A DNA stretch of 22,540 bases, taken from NCBI GenBank assembly GCA_900541065.1, contig UQIE01000029.1, positions 1-22,540 on the forward strand, given 5' to 3'. Numbering within the stretch: the stretch's first letter is position 1; every line of letters starts with the position of its first letter. The notes below the pieces were generated by a model. The model was not told where the DNA came from and searched no databases. It worked only from the letters and a program-made list of their open reading frames with translations. The position numbers were made by a program, and so were the translations under genes. The DNA comes from an uncultured Collinsella sp. GTDB lineage: Bacteria > Actinomycetota > Coriobacteriia > Coriobacteriales > Coriobacteriaceae. This document shows, in pieces, positions 14,242-22,338 of this stretch.

Positions 14242-14295
14242 AAAGATAAGTAATCGAAAGGTGTTTTCTTACTCAAAAAGAAAATGAACGAAAAT
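14240..14295. promoter_or_regulatory. Pair of DeoR-type operator-like repeats
   Basis: GAAAAGATAAGTAATCGAAA begins at 14240 and GAAAATGAACGAAAA at 14280, in the same orientation and 40 bp apart, about four helical turns. Reversed they read CTTTCG...TTTTC, the style of repeat bound by DeoR-family sugar regulators such as AgaR and GatR. The first box overlaps the -10 of the candidate promoter, as expected for autorepression. The assignment to the adjacent regulator is inferred. Confidence 0.4.
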
Positions 14296-14340
14296 AGAGT
14301 CAACACAATTCCTGCAAATTTAGCCGAGAATGGAGCAAGC

Positions 14341-15144
14341 ATGGTCCAAGCCACCAACCGTGCCTTTGCCGACGAACGCCGTACCGCCATTTTGGAAATG
14401 CTCGATCATAATGCCTCGGTGCAGGTAGCAGAGATCGCCCAGACCTTTGGCGTGTCCTCCGTCACCGCCCGCGCCGACCTGGACGCGCTCGCCGAAGCAG
14501 GCAAGCTGCGCCGCACGCACGGCGGTGCCGTATCACTCCACAAACGTCTAACCGTCTCCACGCAGGATCGCCGCATCAATGTCAACGTCGCCGCCAAGCA
14601 GGCCATCGCGCAAAGCGCCATCGAGCTCGTCAATGACGGCGACACGCTGCTCGTCGACTCGGGCACCACGGCGCTCGAGTTCGTCCGGCTCCTCGATCAG
14701 CGCGACGGTATCACCGTCATCACGGCCGACATTACCATTGCCGATTACATCGACGAGAGCATGCCCTCAGTCGATGTCGTCATGCTGGGCGGGGCGCTGC
14801 GCAAAGGCCATCGTTATTTGTACGGACCGCTCACTATGCAGGCGCTCCAAATGGTCCATGCCGATCTGGCCGTCATGTGCCCCGGCGCCTTTGTCCCCAG
14901 CTGCGGCTTTACGACCGACTTTCCCCAGATGGCCGAGACCAAAACGGCTATGATCACCGCGGCCCATCAAAGCGTCGCCCTCATGGACGCCAGCAAGGTT
15001 AACGGACGCGGCATGTACCGCTTTGCCGAGCTTGCCGATGTCGACTCCATCGTGATGGACCGTGACCCCGACCATGCCGTCGCCACCTCGATCGCCGAGG
15101 CCACTGACAGCTCACGTCCAGCCCTCGTCATCGCCGGCGCTTAA
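14341..15144 (+). CDS. DeoR-family transcriptional regulator
   Basis: This 267-aa regulator combines an N-terminal winged helix-turn-helix (about residues 10-65, ending in the family's LRRTHGGAV signature) with a DeoR C-terminal effector domain. The latter has DTLLVDSGTT and DASKVNGRGMYRFA, which in the family bind phosphorylated sugars. I chose ATG 14341 because GGAG lies five bases upstream. An in-frame ATG at 14284 would add 19 residues encoded by AT-rich DNA with no good ribosome binding site, although it cannot be excluded. It probably controls the divergent aldolase and itself, responding to a sugar phosphate. No transport genes for that sugar are in the window. Confidence 0.9.
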   Translation: MVQATNRAFADERRTAILEMLDHNASVQVAEIAQTFGVSSVTARADLDALAEAGKLRRTHGGAVSLHKRLTVSTQDRRINVNVAAKQAIAQSAIELVNDGDTLLVDSGTTALEFVRLLDQRDGITVITADITIADYIDESMPSVDVVMLGGALRKGHRYLYGPLTMQALQMVHADLAVMCPGAFVPSCGFTTDFPQMAETKTAMITAAHQSVALMDASKVNGRGMYRFAELADVDSIVMDRDPDHAVATSIAEATDSSRPALVIAGA

Positions 15145-15149
15145 ACAAA

Positions 15150-15189
15150 AACCACCACAAAGGTGCCTGTCCCCTTTGTGGTGGTTGTG
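15150..15189. terminator. Bidirectional terminator between convergent genes
   Basis: AACCACCACAAAGG (15150-15163) and CCTTTGTGGTGGTT (15173-15186) form a perfect 14-bp stem. On the minus strand the stem is followed by TTTTTGTTT, a good U-tract for the flavodiiron gene; on the plus strand it ends in TTGTG. The right arm is duplicated at 121-136. Confidence 0.8.
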
Positions 15190-15218
15190 ATGGTTGAGCG
15201 TCAAAAGCGAACGTGTCG

Positions 15219-16379
15219 CTACTTGGACAGCTCGTCGGCGAGGGCCTCGATCTGAGCGCGCGAGGCGTCGTTGAGCGAGCCCAGCACAGTCACCTTGTTC
15301 TGCGTCAGGGTGATGCCCTTCATGCCCTCGAGCTCCTTGGTCATAATCTTGGCCGCTGCAGGCGCCCAGGAACCGGACTCGACAAGCGCCACGGTACGGT
15401 TCTGGTAGGCATGCTCGGCAAGTGTGTGGATAAAGGTGCTCATGAACGGGAAGATCTCGCCCTGATAGGTGATGGAGGCGAGCACCAAGCGGTCGTAGCG
15501 GAACGCGTCCTCAACGGCCTCGGCCATATCATCGCGAGCCAAGTCAAAGACGGAGACCTTCTGGCCGCGGGCCTCGAGCGCAGATGCGAGCTCCTCAACG
15601 GCAGCCTTCAGATGGCCGTACACGCTCGCATAGGCAATGGTGATGCCCTCGTCCTCGGGCTGATAGCTCGACCAGGTGTTGTAGGTGTCGAGGTAGTAGC
15701 CCAGGTTCTCGGTCAGCACGGGGCCATGGAGCGGACAAATAATCTGGATGTCCAGGTCGGCGGCCTTCTTGAGCACGGCCTGCACGAACTTGCCGAACTT
15801 ACCGACGATGCCAAAGTAGTAACGGCGTGCCTCGCAGGCCCACCCTTCCGGATCTTCGATGTCATTGGCACCAAACTTGCCAAAGCCATCGGCACTAAAG
15901 AGCACCTTGTCGGTGGCCTCGTAAGAGAACAGCACCTCGGGCCAGTGAACGTTGGGAGCGCCGACAAACGTCAGGCTGTGGCCGCCCAGGTCGAGCACGT
16001 CGCCCTCTTTGACGACCATCTTGCGCTCGGGATAATCGGTGCCAAAGTAGTTGACCATCATGCGGAAGGCGCCCATGCTGGCCACAATCTGCGCCTGGGG
16101 ATAGCGCTCCATAAAGGCGGCGATGCCAGCGGAGTGATCGGGCTCCATATGGTGAACGACCAGGTAATCGGGCGTGCGACCGTCGAGCACGGCTTCGATG
16201 TTGCCGAGCCACTCGTCGACAAAACCGCCGTCGACCGAATCGGCGACGGCGATCTTTTCGCCCAAGATAACGTAGCTGTTGTATGCCATACCGTTCTCGG
16301 ACACGTCGTACTGGCCCTCGAACAGGTCAATGTCGTGATCGTCGACGCCAACGTAGCGGATATCCTTGGTGATCTCCAT
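15219..16379 (-). CDS. fprA: Flavodiiron protein (A-type flavoprotein, O2/NO reductase)
   Basis: Flavodiiron proteins reduce oxygen to water or nitric oxide to nitrous oxide in the cytoplasm of anaerobes. The 386-aa product has an N-terminal metallo-beta-lactamase fold with the diiron ligands His77, Glu79 and Asp81 (HMEPDH), His145 (NVHWPE), Asp164 (SADGFGKFG) and His218 (CPLHGP). A flavodoxin-like FMN domain follows from about residue 246 (ITIAYASVYGHLK). Length and order are those of the basic two-domain class, so an external rubredoxin or similar partner should supply electrons; none is encoded nearby. The start is ATG at 16377-16379, with AGGAGG upstream. It appears monocistronic. The choice between O2 and NO as main substrate is open. 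Confidence 0.92.
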   Translation of the reverse strand: MEITKDIRYVGVDDHDIDLFEGQYDVSENGMAYNSYVILGEKIAVADSVDGGFVDEWLGNIEAVLDGRTPDYLVVHHMEPDHSAGIAAFMERYPQAQIVASMGAFRMMVNYFGTDYPERKMVVKEGDVLDLGGHSLTFVGAPNVHWPEVLFSYEATDKVLFSADGFGKFGANDIEDPEGWACEARRYYFGIVGKFGKFVQAVLKKAADLDIQIICPLHGPVLTENLGYYLDTYNTWSSYQPEDEGITIAYASVYGHLKAAVEELASALEARGQKVSVFDLARDDMAEAVEDAFRYDRLVLASITYQGEIFPFMSTFIHTLAEHAYQNRTVALVESGSWAPAAAKIMTKELEGMKGITLTQNKVTVLGSLNDASRAQIEALADELSK

Positions 16380-16395
16380 CAGGCAAAGCCTCCTA

Positions 16396-16425
16396 GATAG
16401 ACAAAAGAGCCCGTCTATCATAGCA
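16396..16425 (-). promoter_or_regulatory. Extended -10 promoter with start-site inverted repeat upstream of fprA
   Basis: On the minus strand TGCTATGAT (16417-16425) is an extended -10 element. GATAGAC (16396-16402) and GTCTATC (16413-16419) form a 7-bp inverted repeat that would span the transcription start. It may be an operator or an early leader hairpin; both lie just upstream of the AGGAGG site. Confidence 0.45.
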
Positions 16426-16508
16426 CTCGGCTGCATCCCAACAGCTATCTGCCGGCATCCTTACCGATTGTTATTGAAATGCGATAAATCGCCGTTTACC
16501 AGCACAAA

Positions 16509-17540
16509 CTATGAGCGCGGTATCGCCGTGCTATGTCGAATGATGAGCTGGCCGGGAATACGAATGGCAACGGTTTTGCCCGCCGTACCCGCCTCGGGAA
16601 CCGCATGCTCGAACACCTCGCGCCCACGCTGATGCAGATCGAATCGCACGGTCGTGAGCTCGTTATGTGCGACAAAGTCGTCGAGCGAGTCATCGACGCC
16701 CACCACGCTCACGTCCTCGGGCACGCGTAGACCGCTATCACGCAGCGCTGCAATGGCGCCGTTTGCCATCTGGTCGTTTGCCGCGTAAATCGCCGTCATG
16801 GTGCGGTCGTGCTCGGCCAGGTACCTGCCGGCCTCGTAACCGCTGTTGGCAGACCAATCGCCCTCGAGCGGCGCCTGCGGCTTAATGTGCCTACGCTCGA
16901 GCGCGTCCTGCCAGCCGGCGCGACGAAACTGTTCATCGACCGAGAACGACGGGCCGCCGATATAACGAATCCGCTCGTGTCCCAGCTCAAACAGATGATC
17001 CATGAGCAACAGCGAGCAGCCGTAATGGTCGGAATCGACCGTGGTCACGCGCGGATGCGCGTACATGGTAACGATGACCGTGCCAATGCCCGGCAGTGGA
17101 TCAAACGTCTCAAAATCGGGTGCCATGCGACTCATGCCGATAATGATGCCGTCCACGGGCAGCGCGGCCATACGACGCGTGGCCTCGGCAAGCGAAAACT
17201 CCTCGGTCTTGGACATCTCGACCAGCGTGATGGCGCAATTATGCTCGCGAGCAGCACTGGCGATGCCATCGATCATTGAGAGGTTGCCAAACTTAGTGAC
17301 ATCGTTGACGCACAGGCCGACCGAATGGTAACGGCCGTCGCGCAGCGAGCGACCGGCATAACTCGGACGAAAGCCGAGCTCTTGCATAGCGGCCTGCACG
17401 CGCTGGCGCGTCTGCTCGTTGACGTTGGGCAAGCCGTTGGCGACGCGCGAAACCGTCTGCTGCGAAACGCCAGCAGCGCGGGCGACGTCGGCCATGGAGA
17501 CCGGACGCGTACCTGTATCGTTGGACGGGCGCCTTGCCAC
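16509..17540 (-). CDS. LacI/GalR-family transcriptional regulator of the gal genes
   Basis: This 343-aa regulator has a LacI-type helix-turn-helix at about residues 15-40 (SMADVARAAGVSQQTVSRVANG) and a periplasmic-binding-protein-like ligand domain (GIIIGMSRM, IRYIGGPS, AIYAANDQMANGAI, VSVVGVDDS). The start is GTG at 17538-17540, with AAGGTGAT upstream; an internal ATG before ADVARAAG has no ribosome binding site. It is divergent from galK-galT across 338 bp containing three copies of a likely operator with a central CG step, which LacI-family proteins favour. The simplest reading is a galactose-responsive repressor of galKT and itself. The ligand is inferred from neighbours. Confidence 0.9.
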   Translation of the reverse strand: MARRPSNDTGTRPVSMADVARAAGVSQQTVSRVANGLPNVNEQTRQRVQAAMQELGFRPSYAGRSLRDGRYHSVGLCVNDVTKFGNLSMIDGIASAAREHNCAITLVEMSKTEEFSLAEATRRMAALPVDGIIIGMSRMAPDFETFDPLPGIGTVIVTMYAHPRVTTVDSDHYGCSLLLMDHLFELGHERIRYIGGPSFSVDEQFRRAGWQDALERRHIKPQAPLEGDWSANSGYEAGRYLAEHDRTMTAIYAANDQMANGAIAALRDSGLRVPEDVSVVGVDDSLDDFVAHNELTTVRFDLHQRGREVFEHAVPEAGTAGKTVAIRIPGQLIIRHSTAIPRS

Positions 17541-17633
17541 AGGATCACCTTCACCCTTGCGAGATCTGAATAGCGTGAATACCGGCCCGGGCAGAAATAC
17601 ACCCCGCGCCGAGGCCCGCTATCGTTGGACGCA

Positions 17634-17837
17634 TGTTAACGTACTCTACTTTTTCTATCTGCATCTCTTCTGCTTTATAAGTCCATACGGCAGTACCGTT
17701 CACGGCTGCATTTCTACCGATTACCAGATTCTCAAAAAGTGACAAGCGATGTGTTATGAGTACGTTAACATAGCCCGTAACGTGCGGCATCGTGAACACG
17801 TGATTCATGCCGCTTCAAGTTGTTAACGTACTCATAA
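17634..17837. promoter_or_regulatory. Three operator copies between the LacI-type gene and galK
   Basis: TGTTAACGTACTC occurs at 17634-17646, in reverse orientation within TTATGAGTACGTTAACA (17754-17770), and again in TGTTAACGTACTCATAA (17821-17837). The last two are exact reverse complements over 17 bases. Between them are GCGGCAT (17784-17790) and ATGCCGC (17807-17813), so 17754-17837 is one large nested dyad. Spaced sites of this type suit looping by a LacI-family tetramer or paired dimers. Confidence 0.7.
17675..17703 (-). promoter_or_regulatory. Candidate promoter of the LacI-type regulator
   Basis: On the minus strand GTGAAC (17698-17703) lies 17 bases from TTATAA (17675-17680). The operator copy at 17634-17646 falls just downstream of the expected start, consistent with autorepression. 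I could not place a convincing galK promoter by consensus, although the operator dyad marks where it should be. Confidence 0.4.
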
Positions 17838-17878
17838 CGACGCAAAACTCACCCGTGCGCGCCAAGGAAAGGACTCCC

Positions 17879-19084
17879 ATGACCACCCCCGACGAAAAGA
17901 CATTCGCCACGCTCACCAAGCTGTTTGAGGAGGAGTTTGGCCCCATCGGCGACCGCCAGGTGCTCTACGTGCACGCGCCCGGCCGTTCCGAAATCAGCGG
18001 CAACCACACCGACCACGAGGGTGGCCACGTTATCGCCGGCTCGCTCGATGTCGCCGTCGACGGCATCGCCGTGGCAACCGATTCCAACAAGGTTCGCGTA
18101 GCCGACGAGGGCTATCCCACGTTTGAAATCGCGCTCGACACGCTCGACATTCAGGAGTCCGAGAAGGGCACGTCCGCAAGCCTTGTGCGCGGTATGGCCC
18201 ACGAGGTCGCAGCCCTTGGCGTTGAGCCCCAGGGCTTCGACTTCGCCTTTACCTGCTCCGTTCCCTCGGGCGGCGGCCTGTCCAGCTCTGCCGCCGTCGA
18301 GGCCGCGTACGGTCGTGCCATGGAAACCCTCTGGGGCGCGCCCGCCATTGAGCCCGTCACGCTCGCTCAGATGAGCCAGCGCACCGAGAACAACTACTAC
18401 GGCAAGCCCTGCGGTCTGATGGATCAGGCAGCCGTGTGCCTGGGCGGCCTTGCCTACATGGACTTTGAGGACCAGGCTCAGCCTAAAACCCAGAAGCTCG
18501 AACTCAACTTTGAGGATCACGGCTATGCGCTCGTGCTCGTTAAGGTCGGTGCCGACCACGTGGCCGCCACCGACGACTACGCCGCCGTTCCGCGCGAGAT
18601 GCAGGACGTCGCCGCCGAGTTTGGTAAGGCACGCCTGTGCGAGGTAAACGTTGCCGACTTTGACGCCAAGCTCCCCGAGCTGCGCGCCAAGCTGGGCGAC
18701 CGCGCCTGCCTGCGCGCCGTTCACTACTGGTACGAGAACGGCCTGGTCGACAAGCGCTGGGCAGCCCTGAACGCCGGCGACATTGACCGGTTCCTGGTCC
18801 TGACGCGCGAGTCCGGCGCCAGTTCTGCCATGTACCTGCAGAATGTCGTTGCCAAGCTGGGCTCCGAGCAGCCCTCCATGTACGCGCTTGCTCTCGCCGA
18901 GCATGTGCTCGACGGGCGCGGCGCCGTTCGTATTCACGGCGGCGGCTTTGGTGGCACCATCCAGGCCTTCGTGCCGCTCGACCTGGTCGACACCTTCATT
19001 GCCAAGATGAACGGCTGGCTGGGCGAGGGATCTGCCCGCCACTACGCGATTTCTGACAAGGGGGCTTACGCGGCATGGCTGTAA
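17879..19084 (+). CDS. galK: Galactokinase
   Basis: Phosphorylates galactose to galactose 1-phosphate with ATP, the first committed step of the Leloir pathway. The 401-aa GHMP kinase shows the galactokinase signature near the N-terminus (APGRSEISGNHTDHEGG, 33-49), the ATP-binding VPSGGGLSSSAA (128-139), LMDQAA, and the third GHMP motif GAVRIHGGGFGGT near residue 350. In the signature, SEISGNHTDH replaces the more common NLIGEHTDY, a variant worth noting but compatible with function. The start is ATG at 17879, behind AAGGAAAGGA; an open frame upstream runs through the operator and is not used. The 3' end overlaps galT by 10 bases, so the two are coupled. galE and galM are not in the window. 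Confidence 0.93.
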   Translation: MTTPDEKTFATLTKLFEEEFGPIGDRQVLYVHAPGRSEISGNHTDHEGGHVIAGSLDVAVDGIAVATDSNKVRVADEGYPTFEIALDTLDIQESEKGTSASLVRGMAHEVAALGVEPQGFDFAFTCSVPSGGGLSSSAAVEAAYGRAMETLWGAPAIEPVTLAQMSQRTENNYYGKPCGLMDQAAVCLGGLAYMDFEDQAQPKTQKLELNFEDHGYALVLVKVGADHVAATDDYAAVPREMQDVAAEFGKARLCEVNVADFDAKLPELRAKLGDRACLRAVHYWYENGLVDKRWAALNAGDIDRFLVLTRESGASSAMYLQNVVAKLGSEQPSMYALALAEHVLDGRGAVRIHGGGFGGTIQAFVPLDLVDTFIAKMNGWLGEGSARHYAISDKGAYAAWL

Positions 19085-20703
19085 TGACTGACGTGTGCGA
19101 AGCCGCACAGAACCTGATTGAGTACGCCATCCACCGATCCATGATCGGGCAGGACGACCGCATCTGGGCCTACAACACCACTCTTGAGTGCATCGGCGCC
19201 ACGGGCCCCGCGCTCGACATGGCCTGGGCGCTGCAGACCGAGAAGATTTCGCTTCTGCACCCCGATACGCTCCCCGACTTTGATCTGGAGGGCACGCTCG
19301 CCACGCTTTCCGAGGCTGCCGTTACCAACGGCGCTGCCGAGGACACGGTGTCGGGCCGCGATCGCATCGCCATGCGCATCATGGGCGCGCTGATGCCGAG
19401 GCCTTCGGTTGTAAACGAGGAGTTCAATGGGCGCATGGGCGTCAACGAGCCCCGCGCCGCGACCGACTGGTTCTACGGCCTGTGCTGTGACGCCGGTTAC
19501 GTGCGCCGTGCCGCCATCGCGCGCAACATCAAATGGAGCACCCCCACCAACTGGGGCGACCTCGAGATCACCATCAACCTATCAAAGCCCGAGAAGGACC
19601 CGCGCGACATTGCCGCGGCAGGTGCCGCCAAGAACACGGGCGAGAAGTATCCCGCTTGTCAGCTCTGCATCGAAAACGAGGGCTATCCCGGACGCTCCGC
19701 CGCAGCCGACGGCGGCGCTCACCCCGCCCGCCAGAATCTGCGCGTTATCCCCATCCAGCTCAACGGCGAGCGCTGGGGTTTCCAGTACAGCCCGTATGCG
19801 TATTTTAATGAGCACTGCATTGCCATGAGCTCCGAGCATCGCCCGATGCACGTAGACCGCAAGGGTCTGACCTGCCTGCTCGATTTTGTGGACCTGTTCC
19901 CGCATTACTTTATCGGCTCCAACGCCGACCTGCCTATCGTGGGCGGCTCGATCTTGTCGCACGACCACTTCCAGGGCGGCGCGCACGAGTTCCCCATGAT
20001 GCATGCCGCCGAGGTCTCGCAGTTTAGCGTGCCCGGCTTTGACCAGGTCAGCGGTACCGTGTTGCAGTGGCCGCTTTCGGTGCTGCGACTGCGCTCGCAC
20101 GACCGCGCCCAGCTGCTCGACGCCACCGAGAAGATTATCCTCGCCTGGCGCGAGTGGACCGATGAGTCGGTGGGCGTCATCGCGCACACAGCCGACGGCG
20201 TGGCGCACAACACTGTGACGCCCGTCATCCGCCGCGTCGACTCCCGCGGCAACGCCGGCGGCGAGATCTACGAGGCCTACCTGGCGCTTCGCTGCAACAT
20301 CACGACCGACGAGCATCCGCTGGGCGTATTCCACCCGCATGCTGAGTACCACCATATTAAAAAGGAGAACATCGGCCTGATCGAGGTCATGGGCCTGGCC
20401 ATTCTGCCGCCGCGCCTGGTTCCCGAGCTCGGCGCTGTCCGTGAGCATCTGCTGGCAGCCAAGGTCGATGCCAGCTACGACCTTGCCGGTGCGCTCGAGG
20501 GCGATGATCTTTGCCGCAGCCACGCCGCATGGGCTGAGGACGTCTTTGCCCGCCGCGCCGACGAGCTTACGGCCGACAACGCCATCGATATCCTGCACGA
20601 GGAGGTCGGCGTGGTGTTTGGCCACGTGCTCGACAACGCCGGCGTCTTTAAGTGGGACGAGGCAGGACGTGCCGCCCAGCAGCGCTTTATCGACTCGCTG
20701 TAG
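19075..20703 (+). CDS. galT: UDP-glucose-hexose-1-phosphate uridylyltransferase, Firmicutes-type
   Basis: Transfers UMP from UDP-glucose to galactose 1-phosphate, giving UDP-galactose and glucose 1-phosphate. The 542-aa length and the motifs GGSILSHDHFQGG (about residue 290) and FHPHAEYHHIKKENIGLIE (about residue 420) place it in the longer GalT class typical of Firmicutes, not the roughly 350-aa E. coli type. Two starts are possible: ATG 19075, with AAGGGGG ten bases upstream (chosen), and ATG 19084, which overlaps the galK stop as TAATG. The gene follows galK without a gap, and a strong terminator lies 54 bases beyond its stop, so galKT is a two-gene operon. Confidence 0.93.
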   Translation: MAVMTDVCEAAQNLIEYAIHRSMIGQDDRIWAYNTTLECIGATGPALDMAWALQTEKISLLHPDTLPDFDLEGTLATLSEAAVTNGAAEDTVSGRDRIAMRIMGALMPRPSVVNEEFNGRMGVNEPRAATDWFYGLCCDAGYVRRAAIARNIKWSTPTNWGDLEITINLSKPEKDPRDIAAAGAAKNTGEKYPACQLCIENEGYPGRSAAADGGAHPARQNLRVIPIQLNGERWGFQYSPYAYFNEHCIAMSSEHRPMHVDRKGLTCLLDFVDLFPHYFIGSNADLPIVGGSILSHDHFQGGAHEFPMMHAAEVSQFSVPGFDQVSGTVLQWPLSVLRLRSHDRAQLLDATEKIILAWREWTDESVGVIAHTADGVAHNTVTPVIRRVDSRGNAGGEIYEAYLALRCNITTDEHPLGVFHPHAEYHHIKKENIGLIEVMGLAILPPRLVPELGAVREHLLAAKVDASYDLAGALEGDDLCRSHAAWAEDVFARRADELTADNAIDILHEEVGVVFGHVLDNAGVFKWDEAGRAAQQRFIDSL

Positions 20704-20757
20704 AGCACAGACCCGGACGCTCAACGGCAGCCCCCACGACATAGCCACCTACACGAC

Positions 20758-20799
20758 AACGGCGCCCGCCGGCAACATCGCCGGCGGGCGCCGTTTTCT
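20758..20799 (+). terminator. Terminator of the galKT operon
   Basis: AACGGCGCCCGCCGGC (20758-20773) pairs perfectly with GCCGGCGGGCGCCGTT (20780-20795) around AACATC, followed by TTCT. Confidence 0.9.
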
Positions 20800-20829
20800 G
20801 ATGCAAGGGTAGCTAATTTGCACCAAAAC

Positions 20830-20864
20830 AAGGAGTGTTCCAAACTGCCGGCAGAGAAGGAGCG
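20830..20864 (+). repeat. 35-bp direct repeat, left copy flanking the ATPase gene
   Basis: This copy begins AAGGAGTGTTCCAAACTGCC and matches 22339-22373 at 31 of 35 positions in the same orientation. The two copies bracket the tandem repeats, promoter and ATPase gene over about 1.5 kb. Confidence 0.65.
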
Positions 20865-20884
20865 CCCCAGGTGCCGACCTAAAC

Positions 20885-20981
20885 CCCACATTATTCGATG
20901 GAAAAACGTGGTTACCTCCCACATTATTCGATGGAAAAACGTGGTTTACTCCCACATTTTTCGGTGGAAAGACCGAAACGG
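20885..20981. repeat. Three tandem 33-bp repeats upstream of the ATPase gene
   Basis: Units begin at 20885, 20918 and 20951. The first two agree at all but two or three bases (CCCACATTATTCGATGG then AAAAACGTGGTT); the third is degenerate (CCCACATTTTTCGGTGG then AAAGACCG). Within each unit CCACATT and AACGTGG are nearly complementary, so each can fold. They abut the promoter, which suggests regulator binding sites rather than coding DNA. Confidence 0.8.
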
Positions 20982-20990
20982 TCTTATACT
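20971..20990 (+). promoter_or_regulatory. Operator-like palindrome overlapping the ATPase gene promoter
   Basis: GACCGAAACGGTC (20971-20983) is a perfect palindrome with a 3-base centre, immediately followed by a -10-like TATACT (20985-20990). The -35 region falls in the third tandem repeat and is poor by consensus. The layout suggests a controlled promoter. Confidence 0.5.
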
Positions 20991-21013
20991 AACCATGATC
21001 GTTAGGAGGCAGT

Positions 21014-22315
21014 ATGCAGCGACAGCTAATGGACGCACTCATCGCTTGGAAATCTAGGGCAAACCGCAAGCCCCTCCTGCTTAAGGGGGCCCGCCAGACG
21101 GGAAAAACCTGGCTTCTCAACGAATTCGCAGGCCAGCAGTATCAAAACGTCATCCGTTTTGACTTTATGCTCGAACCGGGCGCACGTTCGCTGTTCGACG
21201 GAAGCCTTGACCCCAAACGCATCATCTCCCAGATAGAGCTCCTGCGCGGCCAGACCATAACGCCGACAGACACGCTCATCATCTTCGACGAAATCCAAGA
21301 GGCACCGCGTGGCATCACCTCGCTCAAATACTTCAACGAGCTGGCGCCGGAATACCATATCGTGGCAGCCGGCTCCTATATGGGGCTCGCGCTCCGACGC
21401 GAAAACGAGTCGTTCCCCGTCGGCAAGATCGACCAGCTCACCATGCGCCCCATGGGGTTTGTCGAGTTCGTTCGTGCCGTCGATGGCGATCCGCTCGCAG
21501 ATGCCATCCTTGCCGCAGACATGGACCTGTTGGCAAACGTTTCTGAAAAGCTCGAGCGCCTGCTCAAGGAATACCTCGTTGTCGGTGGCATGCCAGAAGT
21601 TGTCTCCGCTTTCGCCGCCTCCCACGATTTCATTGAGGCCCGCAGGCTTCAGCAGCAAATCATCGAAGCTTATGAATCCGATTTTGGCAAGCATGCGCCA
21701 GCCCGCATCGTCGAGCGCATGAGGCTGGTTTGGAAATCCCTTCCCGGCCAGCTCGCAAAGGAAAACAAGAAGTTCGTCTACGGTGCGCTCCGTCCCGGGG
21801 CGCGCGCACGCGATTTTGAGGAAAGCCTCCAGTGGCTCATGGACTATGGAATCGTTCATAAGGTACCACGTGTTTCCGCCCTAAGAGCACCGCTCACAAG
21901 CTACGAGGATCTCTCGGGCTTCAAGCTGTTCTGCATCGACACCGGCATCCTCGGAGCACTCTCTGGCCTCTCGCCAGCCATTGTTCTGAACGGGCCCGCT
22001 GTTTTTACGGAGTTCAAAGGCTCGCTGACCGAGCAATACGTCGCACAGGAGCTTTTGCTCCAAGGCAAAACTCCCGCGTATTGGTCATCCTCCTCCGGCA
22101 ATGCAGAGACTGACTTTGTCATCGACCATGCGGGGACCGTGCTTCCGCTCGAGGTCAAGGCGGCAGAGAACCTCAAAGCAAAGAGCCTGAGGATTGCCTG
22201 CGAGAAGTTCAAGCTCAAGCGCTGCGTGAGAACATCGTTAGCGGCATATAGAGACGAGGGCACGCTCGTCAACATTCCGCTCTGGGAGATTGGGCAAATC
22301 GACAAGCTGGCATAG
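21014..22315 (+). CDS. AAA-type ATPase with DUF4143-like C-terminal domain
   Basis: This 433-aa protein belongs to the predicted ATPase group of COG1373. The N-terminal ATPase domain has Walker A GARQTGKT (25-32), Walker B LIIFDEIQ (88-95) and a sensor-like VAAGSYMGLAL. The C-terminal part resembles DUF4143 and ends in a PD-(D/E)XK-like pattern, AETDFVID then PLEVKA (Glu365, Asp367, Glu380, Lys382). The start ATG 21014 has a perfect AGGAGG at 21004-21009. Functions in this family are mostly unknown; roles in DNA transactions or defence have been suggested. It stands alone, behind tandem repeats and a palindromic promoter, between 35-bp direct repeats, which suggests an accessory gene. No partner toxin, antitoxin or transposase is adjacent. 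Family assignment is strong, function unknown. Confidence 0.88.
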   Translation: MQRQLMDALIAWKSRANRKPLLLKGARQTGKTWLLNEFAGQQYQNVIRFDFMLEPGARSLFDGSLDPKRIISQIELLRGQTITPTDTLIIFDEIQEAPRGITSLKYFNELAPEYHIVAAGSYMGLALRRENESFPVGKIDQLTMRPMGFVEFVRAVDGDPLADAILAADMDLLANVSEKLERLLKEYLVVGGMPEVVSAFAASHDFIEARRLQQQIIEAYESDFGKHAPARIVERMRLVWKSLPGQLAKENKKFVYGALRPGARARDFEESLQWLMDYGIVHKVPRVSALRAPLTSYEDLSGFKLFCIDTGILGALSGLSPAIVLNGPAVFTEFKGSLTEQYVAQELLLQGKTPAYWSSSSGNAETDFVIDHAGTVLPLEVKAAENLKAKSLRIACEKFKLKRCVRTSLAAYRDEGTLVNIPLWEIGQIDKLA

Positions 22316-22338
22316 GCGCTGTGGAGGGGGTGCCCCGT

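Noticed and set aside
17541..17878. Riboswitch upstream of galK
   Set aside because: The pairing is fully explained by inverted operator copies with LacI-type features; no known riboswitch core was recognised.
17849..19108. 419-codon minus-strand ORF opposite galK
   Set aside because: Antisense shadow of galK; the real motifs are on the plus strand. The same applies to the long frames opposite galT (19582-20748), fprA (15213-16400), the aldolase (13074-14132) and the antiporter (4538-5506).
20885..20981. Tandem repeats considered as a CRISPR array
   Set aside because: The units are contiguous with no spacers, number only three, and there are no cas genes.
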